Assembly (NCBI RefSeq): GCF_014534655.1
Contig: NZ_JACVVD010000004.1
Coordinates: forward strand, 186,001 to 250,000
Source of the DNA: Paenibacillus sedimenti
Lineage (GTDB): Bacteria; Bacillota; Bacilli; Paenibacillales; NBRC-103111
Reading direction: 5' to 3'
DNA length: 64,000 nucleotides
In this document: positions 42,261-51,255 of the stretch, in pieces
Position numbering within the stretch: the first letter of the stretch is position 1
How the letters are laid out: every line of letters starts with the position of its first letter
Position numbers and translations under genes: made by a program
The notes under the pieces: model-generated
The model's database searches: none
Told to the model about the DNA's origin: nothing
The model's input: only the letters and a program-made list of their open reading frames with translations

Positions 42261-44069
42261 ATGGCACAGAAAATACCCGTTACCCGCGATGGAAAAAAAG
42301 GATCCGATTCTTTACTTATCGACGCAGATAAAGTCGTAAAGATCGATAAGGTTGGTCATCGGGATTACCTGATCCATACGAAGGACAATCAGTATTATCT
42401 GGACTTTTCGCTGGGGAGTATCGAAGAATGGCTCTATGAAGACGGATTCCGTCTTGTGGACAGCAGCAATATTGTGAATATGAACCAAGTGAAGGCTTAT
42501 GATTCACGCAAAGGCACTCTCTACCTGGGAGACCCTGACGCAAAGAGAACCAAAACCGCGTCTGCCGCTCATATTCATAAAGAACACATAACTAATCTCA
42601 TATCGATGCTTCAAACTTCTACGTCGTGGGCGCCAAATGGTAACCGTCAGCAAATGGAGATTCAACCGCCTTCATTTGTGATGAATGAGGATAATCAGTT
42701 TTCCAGATCTTATGCCACCATCCGAGCGATGCACGCCAAACGGCAAGCGGAAGAGCAGCTCATTCATATGGCTTATCATGACTCGCTGACCAATTTGCCG
42801 AATCGGTTAAAATTTCAAGAAACGCTGCGAAACGCTATCACCGAGGCCGATGCAGCAGAATCCAAGCTAGCCGTTTTATTCGTCGACTTAGATCGATTCA
42901 AGATTATTAATGATACGCTCGGACATCAAGCGGGGGATTTATTGCAGCAGCACGTCGCCGCGAAGCTCTCCGAATTTGCAGGAGACTCTCACTTTGTTGC
43001 TAGATTCGGAGGCGATGAGTTCATCCTGCTTATGAAAGGTATCCAGAGTATAGAAGAAGTGCTGGCTTTTGCCAGTGGCATTCCGAATTGCATGAAAGAA
43101 GCCTTTTATTTTGAGCAGCAGGAACTGTATGTAACGGCAAGCATCGGAATCGCCTTGTATCCCCGGGATGGAGACAATGATCAGTCCCTGATTAAAAATG
43201 CCGATACGGCCATGTACAAGGCCAAAGAAAAGGGCGGCAATACCTTTGAGATGTATCATCCGGAAATGAACATGCGCTCACTCTATCGCCTCAATATGGA
43301 AATTGAGCTGCGTAAAGCTGTGGAACGCGAGCAATTCATGGTTTACTATCAACCTCTCGTCGAGCTCTCGACCGGGAAAATTTTTGGCATGGAATCTTTG
43401 GTTCGCTGGAAACACCCTGAATGGGGAATGGTATCGCCTGGGGAATTCATTCCTCTCGCCGAGGAAACGGGATTAATCCTTCAACTCGGGAACTGGGTCT
43501 TGCAGCAAGCTTGCAACCAGAATGCCAAATGGATCGCAATGGGGCTTCCTCCCTTATGCGTTTCCGTCAACATCTCGGTAAAGCAATTCATGCAGAGCGG
43601 TTTTGTTCAGTTGATTGAAGATACGCTGCGCCTTTCAGGTCTCCCTTCCAACTTGCTTTGCTTAGAAATTACAGAGAGCGTCGCGATGAACAACGTTTCG
43701 TATATTCAAGATATGCTTGATAAGCTAAGGCAGATCGGTGTACAAATCTCGATAGACGATTTCGGAACGGGCTATTCTTCTCTCAGTTATCTCAAGCGAT
43801 TCCGCGTACATACGTTAAAGATTGATCAGTCATTCATCAGAGACGTAACGACAGACGAAGATAACGCAGCCATTGTAACGGCTCTCATCGCGATGTCACA
43901 GCAATTGAAAATCAAATCCTTGGCAGAAGGCGTTGAAACCCTGGAACAGCTTCAATTTCTGCGAGATCGCGGTTGCAATGAAATTCAAGGCTATATTTTT
44001 AGCACACCGCTGCCGGCCGATCAGTTTGAGACCATGATTGCAGAAAACAAAGTCTTATACCCCCATTGA
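42261..44069 (+). CDS. LytTR-like/GGDEF/EAL protein (c-di-GMP turnover)
   Basis: 602 aa, no membrane segment. Residues about 15-95 (DADKVVKIDKVGHRDYLIHT ... RLVDSSNIVNMNQVKAYD) look like a LytTR domain. GGDEF (about 170-335) keeps RFGGDEF; EAL (about 345-595) has ESLVRW, EITES and DDFGTGYSSLSYL, so both a cyclase and a phosphodiesterase site appear intact. No RxxD inhibitory site is seen. The N-terminal domain suggests DNA binding or protein contact coupled to c-di-GMP. Confidence 0.88.
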   Translation: MAQKIPVTRDGKKGSDSLLIDADKVVKIDKVGHRDYLIHTKDNQYYLDFSLGSIEEWLYEDGFRLVDSSNIVNMNQVKAYDSRKGTLYLGDPDAKRTKTASAAHIHKEHITNLISMLQTSTSWAPNGNRQQMEIQPPSFVMNEDNQFSRSYATIRAMHAKRQAEEQLIHMAYHDSLTNLPNRLKFQETLRNAITEADAAESKLAVLFVDLDRFKIINDTLGHQAGDLLQQHVAAKLSEFAGDSHFVARFGGDEFILLMKGIQSIEEVLAFASGIPNCMKEAFYFEQQELYVTASIGIALYPRDGDNDQSLIKNADTAMYKAKEKGGNTFEMYHPEMNMRSLYRLNMEIELRKAVEREQFMVYYQPLVELSTGKIFGMESLVRWKHPEWGMVSPGEFIPLAEETGLILQLGNWVLQQACNQNAKWIAMGLPPLCVSVNISVKQFMQSGFVQLIEDTLRLSGLPSNLLCLEITESVAMNNVSYIQDMLDKLRQIGVQISIDDFGTGYSSLSYLKRFRVHTLKIDQSFIRDVTTDEDNAAIVTALIAMSQQLKIKSLAEGVETLEQLQFLRDRGCNEIQGYIFSTPLPADQFETMIAENKVLYPH

Positions 44070-44074
44070 GTGAA

Positions 44075-44121
44075 AAAGGAAAAAAAGTTCGAGATTTATG
44101 AAACTTTTGCTTCCTTTTTTT
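44075..44121 (+). terminator. intrinsic terminator
   Basis: AAAGGAA...TTCCTTT with an inner AGTT/AACT stem and a long T run. Confidence 0.7.
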
Positions 44122-44242
44122 CGTTTATTTATAAGGGATTGCTATATTTATTTCAAAATAATTGTATGGAGAGTCCCGAAAAACATCGTTATGGAAGTGG
44201 GCTTTTTTAACCACCTCTAAGAAGGAATGGTTGTGAGAATGT

Positions 44243-45358
44243 ATGGCTTTGCAGCAAACAGCTTCCCAGCTCCCTCCTCGTCAGACAAGTAAGACGAGAC
44301 GCAAAAAGTCCTCTGGGCTGGGTTTTGCGATGATTACATTAATGAGTTTTACCGTGCTCTTATTGGCAGCTTTATGCTGGTTTTTTCTTACTTCATCGGG
44401 AACAAGTGTGAGACTCATGATGGCAGATACGCTCATCACGACGCAGCATCGCGATTGGGCCAAATATTTGATTGGCTCTGATGAATTGAAAAAGCGTGTG
44501 GAAGCGTATTGGAAGCAATTCGAAGAAATGGGTGAGGAAAAGGACAAAGGATTAGTCGATATCGAACACAAAACGACTGAGCCGGCAGCAATAAAAAAAG
44601 ATCTCGTCACAATCGAACCGGTTTCGGGAAAAAACTTCAAAGGACATTTGGTTACGATCTCTGATCCGAAAAAGCTGAGGATAGCGGTACCTGAGAAAGC
44701 CGGGAAGGGCGAGAAGGTTTCTTCCATGGTAAAGCGTACGGGAGCGATCCTTGGCGTCAATGGCGGCGGATTTATCGACCCGAACTGGGAAGGCAACGGC
44801 TTCCAGCCAGAGGGCATCGTGATCTCCGGTGGCAAAATTTTCTATAACGACAAAGGTATGAATGGCTCCGTTCAAGTCGTTGGCATTGATAAAGAAGGCC
44901 GGATGATCGCCGGCAAATACAAAGTATCCGAACTTGCGGAAATGGGCGTTCAGGAAGCAGTCTCCTTCAGTCCGCGTTTTATTGTCAACGGTGTTGGACA
45001 AATCAAGAGCCAGGCGGACGGTTGGGGTATTGCCCCGCGCACAAGCATGGCACAGACGAAGGACGGCTCGATTCTGTTCTGTATCATCGACGGAAGACAA
45101 AAGCACAGTATTGGCGCAACGCTCTACGACGTGCAGCAAATTTTTCTCGAGCACGGCGCAGTAACAGCCGCCAATCTCGATGGCGGCGCTTCCTCAGTGC
45201 TTGTTCACAACAACGCCATCGTGAACAAACCGTCCAGCGAATACGGGGAACGCTACCTGCCTACTGCTTGGCTTGTTTTCGATCATCCGGAAACCGCTAA
45301 AATCAAAAACGTCTGGGAAGGCCTCGATATTCGCAAGATCGATCCGTCTAAGTGGTAA
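44243..45358 (+). CDS. membrane-anchored phosphodiester glycosidase family protein (NAGPA domain)
   Basis: 371 aa. One N-terminal transmembrane helix (about 28-50). The C-terminal NAGPA domain (PF09992) shows ILGVNGGGFIDPN, SFSPRFIVNG, RTSMAQTKDGSILFCIIDGR and the hallmark AANLDGGASSVLVHNN. YngK/NAGPA relatives cleave phosphodiester-linked sugars, possibly in wall teichoic acid. The ribosome site is weak, so the start is less certain. Confidence 0.87.
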   Translation: MALQQTASQLPPRQTSKTRRKKSSGLGFAMITLMSFTVLLLAALCWFFLTSSGTSVRLMMADTLITTQHRDWAKYLIGSDELKKRVEAYWKQFEEMGEEKDKGLVDIEHKTTEPAAIKKDLVTIEPVSGKNFKGHLVTISDPKKLRIAVPEKAGKGEKVSSMVKRTGAILGVNGGGFIDPNWEGNGFQPEGIVISGGKIFYNDKGMNGSVQVVGIDKEGRMIAGKYKVSELAEMGVQEAVSFSPRFIVNGVGQIKSQADGWGIAPRTSMAQTKDGSILFCIIDGRQKHSIGATLYDVQQIFLEHGAVTAANLDGGASSVLVHNNAIVNKPSSEYGERYLPTAWLVFDHPETAKIKNVWEGLDIRKIDPSKW

Positions 45359-45363
45359 ATGCA

Positions 45364-45407
45364 AAAACGCAAGAAGCTCTTAGAAATCCGAGCATCTTGC
45401 GTTTTTT
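45364..45407. terminator. intrinsic terminator
   Basis: AAAACGCAAGA / TCTTGCGTTTT stem and T run, between convergent genes. Confidence 0.8.
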
Positions 45408-45428
45408 GGGATCGATATAGGTATAGAA

Positions 45429-45800
45429 TTATCGATTTCCGATGATGACCAAATCCTCAGCAGCCTCAGACGTTTCTTCAAGCTCTTGTGTAAGCTCATC
45501 GTCTTTTCTGGACTCTTTCCACGAACGAACATTTTCTACAACGCTAGAGGCAGTATCTTTCGCTTTACCAACCAATTCCGACGTGTGTGTACTCACTGAT
45601 TTCGCAACTTCCTGTGTTTTTTGGCTAACTGTATTTGCGATCTGTACCGTCTTCTCGCTCACTGCTTGTGCTTGCTCCGCAATGTCGCTTCTTAGCTCAC
45701 GACCTGATTTTGGTGCAAAAAGCAGTGCTGTGGCTGCTCCAAGTACCCCTCCAACGATAGCTCCAATGAGAAGATCTTTACCTTTTCTTTGATTGGACAT
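45429..45800 (-). CDS. ytxH: YtxH domain protein
   Basis: 123 aa. GKDLLIGAIVGGVLGAATALLFAPKSGRELR is the YtxH signature (one helix through the membrane), followed by a long amphipathic helix with apolipophorin-like repeats and an acidic tail. General-stress/membrane-associated family. 35 bases downstream of the YtxG gene. Confidence 0.9.
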   Translation of the reverse strand: MSNQRKGKDLLIGAIVGGVLGAATALLFAPKSGRELRSDIAEQAQAVSEKTVQIANTVSQKTQEVAKSVSTHTSELVGKAKDTASSVVENVRSWKESRKDDELTQELEETSEAAEDLVIIGNR

Positions 45801-45835
45801 TCGAATCCACTCCTTAAGAATAATTGGCCATACCT

Positions 45836-46282
45836 TTAGTCGTCTGATTTGGCATTCCTATGAGCCTGCCATCTGTGCCACAGCTCCATGCCGGTCGTCG
45901 CCCATTCGATGGCATCCTGCAATCGTTTCTGGTGGGTATGTATCACCTTTTCCGCACCATGAATCGATTGGTTCATCACGCTTGAGGCTTTGCGAAGCGC
46001 AGAAGCGACATCCCCTATAGCTGCTCCTGCCTGGTCGATCGAGTGAAAGCATGATTGCAGCGTCTGCACTTGCGTATGCACGTCATTGGTAAGCCTGCCG
46101 ACTTGCATAATCAGTTGGTCGGACTGCTCTGCAGTATTTGCTACGCTATGTTTCATTTGATCAACCGCATCGCCAAGCTTGCTCAGCGTGCGCTTAGCCG
46201 CAATCAGCGTCCATACCGCGAAGCCGACGAGTATGATGAATGCGACAGCTGCGCTGAGAGCAATGATCTCCATCCATGTCAT
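45836..46282 (-). CDS. ytxG: DUF948 (YtxG-like) membrane protein
   Basis: 148 aa from ATG 46282 with AGGAGGTG; the longer frame has none. One N-terminal transmembrane helix and a long coiled-coil typical of DUF948 (RTLSKLGDAVDQMKHSV ... QVGRLTNDVHTQVQTL). Paired with ytxH as in Bacillus. Confidence 0.87.
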   Translation of the reverse strand: MTWMEIIALSAAVAFIILVGFAVWTLIAAKRTLSKLGDAVDQMKHSVANTAEQSDQLIMQVGRLTNDVHTQVQTLQSCFHSIDQAGAAIGDVASALRKASSVMNQSIHGAEKVIHTHQKRLQDAIEWATTGMELWHRWQAHRNAKSDD

Positions 46283-46473
46283 GACCGGCACCTCCTGAGA
46301 GCTTTCCGCAGGAAAGCTTGCATCGTAGGCATAAGCCGTCAACTAGACGAATGCCTATGAATTACTACAGTATAGGCAGCGGCGGCTCGTCCTGACACAA
46401 AAATGGTGAAAAATTATGGGGTACCTGTCATAATGGTGAGATGAAACTTATTTTGGACATGTGGAGGACTCTC

Positions 46474-47106
46474 ATGAATCGCGAGCAAGGGCTTAAAGAA
46501 ATCGAACGTACACGCATTGTAGCTATCGTGCGAGGGGTTAAAGAAGCCGATATCTCTTCCGTAGCTGACGCTTTGTACCGGGGTGGTGTTACGGTGATGG
46601 AAGTTACGCTGAATACGCCTGGCGCATTAGGGATGATCCGTGAGCTGCAGGGTAAGTTTGCTGATCGAATGTACATTGGAGCAGGTACTGTGCTAGACCT
46701 GGATGATGCGAATAATGCCGTTCAAGCCGGCGCATCCTTCCTGGTCACTCCGAATATGGATGAGGAAGTTATTCGCTGGGCGAAAAGCGAGGAAATTCCG
46801 ATTTTCCCTGGAGCCATGACACCAACGGAGATCGTTAAAGCTTGGAAGGCCGGAGCAACTGCAGTAAAAGTATTTCCCAGTGCAAGTTTAGGCATAGCTT
46901 ACATCAAGGAACTGATGGGTCCGCTGGATCACATTCCAATGATGGCTGTCGGAGGCGTTACCGAGGAGAACATTAAGCAATTTCTGAACATAGGCTGCTA
47001 CGGCCTAGGGATCGGCGGCTCTTTAATTAATTTGAAAGAGATCGAGGCCGGCCAATTTGACTGGATCACTAATAAAGCGGCTCGTCTCCTGGCCGCATCC
47101 AGATAA
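46474..47106 (+). CDS. eda: bifunctional 4-hydroxy-2-oxoglutarate / KDPG aldolase
   Basis: 210 aa from ATG 46474 (GGAGGACT upstream). Class I aldolase of the Entner-Doudoroff and hexuronate pathways. Catalytic Glu in GVTVMEVTLNTP, FLVTPNMDEEV, PIFPGAMTPTEI, and the Schiff-base Lys in ATAVKVFPSASLG. No kinase or dehydratase gene adjoins it. Confidence 0.92.
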   Translation: MNREQGLKEIERTRIVAIVRGVKEADISSVADALYRGGVTVMEVTLNTPGALGMIRELQGKFADRMYIGAGTVLDLDDANNAVQAGASFLVTPNMDEEVIRWAKSEEIPIFPGAMTPTEIVKAWKAGATAVKVFPSASLGIAYIKELMGPLDHIPMMAVGGVTEENIKQFLNIGCYGLGIGGSLINLKEIEAGQFDWITNKAARLLAASR

Positions 47107-47116
47107 AGAATAAGAA

Positions 47117-47157
47117 AGCCATCTCCCCCAATAAAAACGGAGGAAGATGGCTATTTA
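47117..47157. terminator. hairpin terminator between convergent genes
   Basis: AGCCATCT / AGATGGCT with inner CC/GG pairs, T-rich right flank. Confidence 0.7.
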
Positions 47158-47783
47158 TTTTGACTGATCCTATACACGCATTTGCTGCCGCCCTTCGCCA
47201 GACACTCCGTCCGCTCTACCTGAGCGTCGAGTAATTTTTGGAAAAGCGCAAGCTCGCACTTACAGGCCTGCTGAAACATATTCGCGACCTGAGTAATCGG
47301 ACAGTTATGCTCGCTTAGGATAAACTCGCCTGATCCCAGCTGAGACCATTCTACCATATAGCCGTTCTCGTTCTGAATATGAGCAAGTTCAGCTACTCGC
47401 TCTTCCAAGCTTCCGGACTTCATTCGCGACTGATACCTGCGCTCCAGCTTCTCTTGTCTGCGCTCGAACAAACGATCGATTTTGGCATGTCCCTCATCTT
47501 CCAGCATTTCCCCTAACAAATCCATTGTCAGCTGCATATATTTCTTGGGAAATAATTCATCAGCCAGCTGCGTCAAAGAGTATACGCTTGTCGGTCTTCC
47601 CATTGCCTGTCTGACAAGCTTTGCTTCGAGCAGATTGTCTTTCTCCAGCGTATTGATATGGCGTCTTACGGCCATTTCCGTTATTCCGAGCTGCTTCGAC
47701 ATATCATGGACACTAAGAGGCCCCTGAGTTTTGAGCATGGAAAGGATGACTTTGCGCGTGGATGTCTCAAGTTCCTGATTCAT
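47151..47783 (-). CDS. SufR-like winged-helix regulator with cysteine cluster
   Basis: 210 aa. N-terminal HTH (GPLSVHDMSKQLGITEMAVRRHINTLE). The C-terminal NCPITQV ... ACKCELALFQKLL ... ERTECLAKGGSKCVYRI reproduces the cysteine spacing of SufR/Fe-S binding regulators of the DeoR/ArsR-like group. Probably senses Fe-S status or redox. Targets are not evident from the neighbours. Confidence 0.82.
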   Translation of the reverse strand: MNQELETSTRKVILSMLKTQGPLSVHDMSKQLGITEMAVRRHINTLEKDNLLEAKLVRQAMGRPTSVYSLTQLADELFPKKYMQLTMDLLGEMLEDEGHAKIDRLFERRQEKLERRYQSRMKSGSLEERVAELAHIQNENGYMVEWSQLGSGEFILSEHNCPITQVANMFQQACKCELALFQKLLDAQVERTECLAKGGSKCVYRISQNK

Positions 47784-47867
47784 AAGCTCACCTACCCTCG
47801 GAACTGCAATTTAGTCTCATTTTACAGCATCCGATAGAATAAGTAAATTATTAAACATCTATGTATG

Positions 47868-48299
47868 TTATTCCATTTCCTTCTTAATAAACGCTTTTAC
47901 ACTGGCAGCGAATTCTTCAAAAGCCGCAGGAAGTTTAGGGATTAACGGGTGGAAGAGCTCACGATCCCAATTCACGTATTCCTGTACTAGAGGCTTTCTC
48001 AGTTTGACAAGTTCCAGCAAAGTTGCGGTTAACGCCTCCGAATAAGCGCCTTCACCGTGCACGATTTCGACAATATCCTCATAGCTGCTCGCATCTCTAA
48101 GAATAAAGGCGTCAATTAACAAACTGCCGACATCCGTCACCGTTTCAATCGCTAAGTGAAGCACTCTTTCCTGAGCCATATGCAAGACGAGATCGCCTTC
48201 GCCAAGAGCCCATTGCTCTTCAAGCTTCTTGCATGTGGCCGCCAGAACTTCCAAAAATTGAATTCGCTGATCGATTTGCTCGTGATTGATAAAATACAT
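47868..48299 (-). CDS. HepT-like (DUF86) protein, YutE type
   Basis: 143 aa helical protein. QIDQRIQFLEVLA at the start and the HLAIETVTDVGSLLIDAFILRD region match the DUF86/HepT group, whose members are RNases of HepT-MntA toxin-antitoxin pairs or stand-alone YutE proteins. The RX4-6HXY catalytic motif is not obvious and no MntA partner is adjacent, so a toxin role is unlikely. Preceded by a coupled small membrane gene. Confidence 0.8.
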   Translation of the reverse strand: MYFINHEQIDQRIQFLEVLAATCKKLEEQWALGEGDLVLHMAQERVLHLAIETVTDVGSLLIDAFILRDASSYEDIVEIVHGEGAYSEALTATLLELVKLRKPLVQEYVNWDRELFHPLIPKLPAAFEEFAASVKAFIKKEME

Positions 48300-48303
48300 G
48301 GGG

Positions 48304-48417
48304 CTATCTCCGTCCTCTTTTTCTCCATTTCGTCCAAATCATCATAGCAAAGAAAGTTACAATGACCAAAAAAATCAACAAAACCGCCTGCATCAAATAC
48401 TCGTAACTCACGTTCAT
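48304..48417 (-). CDS. 37-residue membrane peptide upstream of the HepT-like gene
   Basis: ATG 48417 or, better spaced from AGAGGG, GTG 48411. A single helix (LMQAVLLIFLVIVTFFAMMIW) and a strongly basic tail TKWRKRGRR. The stop lies 4 bases before the next ATG, indicating an operon. Confidence 0.5.
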   Translation of the reverse strand: MNVSYEYLMQAVLLIFLVIVTFFAMMIWTKWRKRGRR

Positions 48418-48570
48418 TCACCCTCTTGATCTACTTTCGTCATTCATACTCCTAATCAGTGTATCTCTCCGGCATGGGAGCGTCAAGCACGCCTCAGGCG
48501 CACTGCGACTCTATTGTTCTATCATTTTTTTCATGATAAAGTGGAAAAAGTGAAAAGGAGAATAGATTTC

Positions 48571-49629
48571 ATGCAAATTCGACCCAAAATACCGGAAATC
48601 GACTTCGTAAGGGCCCTTGCTATCATAGCCGTTATTATCATACACGGAACTTCCGCTGCAACTTTACTGCCTGTGGGAACGGGTTCCCAAGCCTTATTTT
48701 TCGTCATCAATCGCGCTTGCTTATTTACAGTCCCTGTTTTCATATGGATCAGCGGCGTTGTCTTATTTTACAATTATTATGATCGCTGGGATCCCCGCAC
48801 GTCTTTTATATTCTGGACAAAACGGTTGCGCCGCATCTTGGTTCCCTATGTCCTCTGGTCACTTTTTTATTATGAATATAACCAGTACATGTTCCATGGC
48901 AAAATCAATTTTGATACCTTCTATATGCTAAAATTGCTTCTTTCGGGCAATGCCAGCTATCATCTCTATTACATGGTCATTATCGTACAGTTCTATATCC
49001 TTTTCCCTATTGTAATGACTGTGATTCGTAAGTCCCGTCGGCTTTGCAATGGTTTAATTCCTATCGGACTCTTTATCCAAGCGGCCACGTACAGCATGAA
49101 TCATTGGGTGCATCCCATTCCTGAATATGCTTCCTTCTTTGCCAGTTATTCGGCACTCTTTGCATTTGGTGCATACACGGGCATTCATTATACCAAAATT
49201 ACCGCTTGGACGGGCAAGCATCGCAAATGGATTTGGACGGCGATGTGCCTGGGAGGACTCGCATTTATCGGGATGCTCCTGCTCAACCAGTTCGGACTAG
49301 CTTCATTCGAAAATATATGGTATGAGCTGACGCTTCTCGTGTACTGCATGACTGCCGCCCTTAGCCTCGTTCAGTGGGGGCAGCGGGAGAACACGAGCAA
49401 CTCCCCTTTCAGCAAAAAGATAGCGGGTTTGGGCGCCGCGTCATTCGGCATCTATCTCGCGCACCCTGCGCTCTTAACGCTATGGGACCGATTGAAGCCG
49501 GCGCATGAGCGCGTCTTGCTTTTCGACCTGCACATCGTGTCGTCAATCCTGATCGGATTGCTCGGCTCGTGGCTGCTCGTGCTGCTCTATCGCAGCATAA
49601 TGAAAAGTGGCAAAGTATCCGCCAAATAA
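48571..49629 (+). CDS. acyltransferase family membrane protein (Acyl_transf_3)
   Basis: 352 aa from ATG 48571 (AAAGGAGAA upstream). Ten or so helices; starts with EIDFVRALAIIAVIIIHGTSA, the conserved His motif of OafA/WecH-like O-acyltransferases. YHLYYMVIIVQFYILFPI is also family-typical. Modifies a surface polysaccharide or lipid in relatives. Confidence 0.88.
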   Translation: MQIRPKIPEIDFVRALAIIAVIIIHGTSAATLLPVGTGSQALFFVINRACLFTVPVFIWISGVVLFYNYYDRWDPRTSFIFWTKRLRRILVPYVLWSLFYYEYNQYMFHGKINFDTFYMLKLLLSGNASYHLYYMVIIVQFYILFPIVMTVIRKSRRLCNGLIPIGLFIQAATYSMNHWVHPIPEYASFFASYSALFAFGAYTGIHYTKITAWTGKHRKWIWTAMCLGGLAFIGMLLLNQFGLASFENIWYELTLLVYCMTAALSLVQWGQRENTSNSPFSKKIAGLGAASFGIYLAHPALLTLWDRLKPAHERVLLFDLHIVSSILIGLLGSWLLVLLYRSIMKSGKVSAK

Positions 49630-49648
49630 GCGGTCCTTTGCCACTTTT
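49603..49648. terminator. bidirectional terminator overlapping gene ends
   Basis: AAAAGTGGCAAAG / CTTTGCCACTTTT perfect 13-bp stem spanning the acyltransferase stop codon. Confidence 0.8.
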
Positions 49649-50313
49649 CATTTGAGCCGGGCTAACAGCGCCCAGCGACGCTGCTGTCTGCGGCTGTACC
49701 GGGGTAAACCGCGGTAAATATCGAGCGCTTCACGGTAAGCTCGCTTAGCTTCTTCGCCGCGTCCCAGCTGCTGGTACAGCTGCCCGAGGCGGTAGTAGGC
49801 TTCCACTGACGAAGAGTGTACGTCGCGGAACCGTTCCATGTATGCGACGGCTCTCTCAGGCGCAACGGTCGCCAGGGCTTCACCAAGGCGCAGATAGGGC
49901 TCGCCATATTTGACGCGCGGATTCAGCTCCAGGGCTTTGAGCATTAAGCGTTCCCCTTGGTCCAGATCGCCGAGCTTCAAATGGCATAGTCCAAGCTCAT
50001 AATGGACATCCGCTGAATCCTCCATCACATTAAGCGATTGCTCCAGATAAGGGAGTGCATCGCTGTATTTCTTCCGTTCTAATAAAATTCTCGCAAGCTC
50101 AAGCTTGGATGAGGTATTATGCGGGTTCGCATGCAAGTCTTGACGGAGCCTTGAAGCTTTGCGGCTCAATTGAAAAGGCTTGAATATATTTGGCGTTAAG
50201 CCTACAAATCTTCGATCCAGCACGTACAGAATGACAAGTAAAATAATAAGAGCAAGAAACGGGTTGCCTGTTAGATGCCACAGTAATCCGAATCCTAGCA
50301 GTTTGGTAAGCAC
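49648..50313 (-). CDS. membrane-anchored TPR protein
   Basis: 221 aa. GTG 50313 after AAGGAG. An N-terminal hydrophobic pair (about 5-32) and then four TPR-like repeats (SKLELARILLERKKYSDALPYLEQSL; HYELGLCHLKLGDLDQGE; AYYRLGQLYQQLGRGEEAKRAY). Probably a scaffold at the membrane; function unknown. Confidence 0.82.
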   Translation of the reverse strand: MLTKLLGFGLLWHLTGNPFLALIILLVILYVLDRRFVGLTPNIFKPFQLSRKASRLRQDLHANPHNTSSKLELARILLERKKYSDALPYLEQSLNVMEDSADVHYELGLCHLKLGDLDQGERLMLKALELNPRVKYGEPYLRLGEALATVAPERAVAYMERFRDVHSSSVEAYYRLGQLYQQLGRGEEAKRAYREALDIYRGLPRYSRRQQRRWALLARLK

Positions 50314-50470
50314 GTTGAATCAGCTCCTTATGGAAAACTATTGATGTCAGCAAGTTGAGTAATCGAACCTCCCCTATACTACCATAATTTACATGCTTTG
50401 GTCATCAAAAACTCCCCAAATAAGCCGCTGATTAATTCCATGCGGCTCATTCGAGATTTTGAACTAGTGA

Positions 50471-50479
50471 TGCTATAAT
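50471..50479 (+). promoter_or_regulatory. extended -10 promoter
   Basis: TGCTATAAT (TG-n-TATAAT) 22 bases before ATG 50502. It excludes the in-frame ATG at 50478 as a start. Confidence 0.6.
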
Positions 50480-50501
50480 GAAAAGAAAAGGGAGTTTTCA
50501 C

Positions 50502-50765
50502 ATGAGCGATCCGCGCAAAGACATTTGGCTAAAAAGAAAACAAATAGGCAGATCCAAATATTTGATCCGTTTCGGACTACTGCCTTGGGGCTTAGGGCTC
50601 ACCGTTCTATTCGGCATTATCGAATTTCTAAACTTCTATGAAATGAACTTGATTTGGATCCCGATCCGATTGATTGTATTCGCATTCGTCGGCTTTTTCG
50701 TAGCCAATGCCCGTTGGCAGTCGATGGAGCGCCGCTATGAGCCTTCCCTGTATAAACGGCCCTAA
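50502..50765 (+). CDS. small two-helix membrane protein (87 aa)
   Basis: ATG 50502 after AAAAGGGAG. Basic N-terminus (DPRKDIWLKRKQIGRSKY), two transmembrane helices (about 24-41 and 50-68). No family recognised. Ends inside its terminator stem. Confidence 0.6.
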   Translation: MSDPRKDIWLKRKQIGRSKYLIRFGLLPWGLGLTVLFGIIEFLNFYEMNLIWIPIRLIVFAFVGFFVANARWQSMERRYEPSLYKRP

Positions 50766-50777
50766 AGGTCGTTTTTT
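50756..50777 (+). terminator. terminator overlapping the stop codon
   Basis: ACGGCC-ctaaa-GGTCGT followed by T7. Confidence 0.7.
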
Positions 50778-50786
50778 TATTATATT

Positions 50787-51188
50787 CTAATGCAGAAAAG
50801 TTTGCTCCCTGTTATCTTCATTATGGAACAATGATGCTTTCCGAAGCAGTTGAAAGTGCTCATTGAGCTCTTTGCGAATCGTACCGAAGGTCAGTATGCC
50901 TTCCTTAAATTCCTCTCGTTTAGCCCAAATCGTTTCTCCCGCCTCATTTTGAAACATTTCCTCGGAAACATCTTTAAGCGCTTCATGCAAATTATTATCG
51001 TACCAGTCGATTTCTTCGGAAGCATCTTTTCGATATACATGTGTCATATCAAAATCATTATCGCGAGATCCAGTGAACTCCGCAAGAAATACGTCCTTGA
51101 AGCCTTCTACTTTCACTTCGATATCTGCACAATGAACATCATTTCGCTCTGTGAATCCTCTGATTTCCGCATGCTTAACTGCTGTCAT
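50787..51188 (-). CDS. hypothetical acidic protein (133 aa)
   Basis: ATG 51188 after GAGGAGG. Soluble, rich in Asp/Glu; phrases ADIEVKVEGFKDVFLAEFTGSRDNDFD and an N-terminal beta segment. No known motif. 67 bases downstream of the SgrR-like gene on the same strand. Confidence 0.65.
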   Translation of the reverse strand: MTAVKHAEIRGFTERNDVHCADIEVKVEGFKDVFLAEFTGSRDNDFDMTHVYRKDASEEIDWYDNNLHEALKDVSEEMFQNEAGETIWAKREEFKEGILTFGTIRKELNEHFQLLRKASLFHNEDNREQTFLH

Positions 51189-51255
51189 ATGGGTACCCTC
51201 CTCATTATCACATCAAAGTGGATAAAGGAAGTATCTCCATCACTGGAACCTTTTA

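Noticed and set aside
47868-48417. HepT toxin-antitoxin module
   Set aside because: The DUF86 protein has no adjacent MntA nucleotidyltransferase and no clear RX4-6HXY motif; the neighbour is a membrane peptide.
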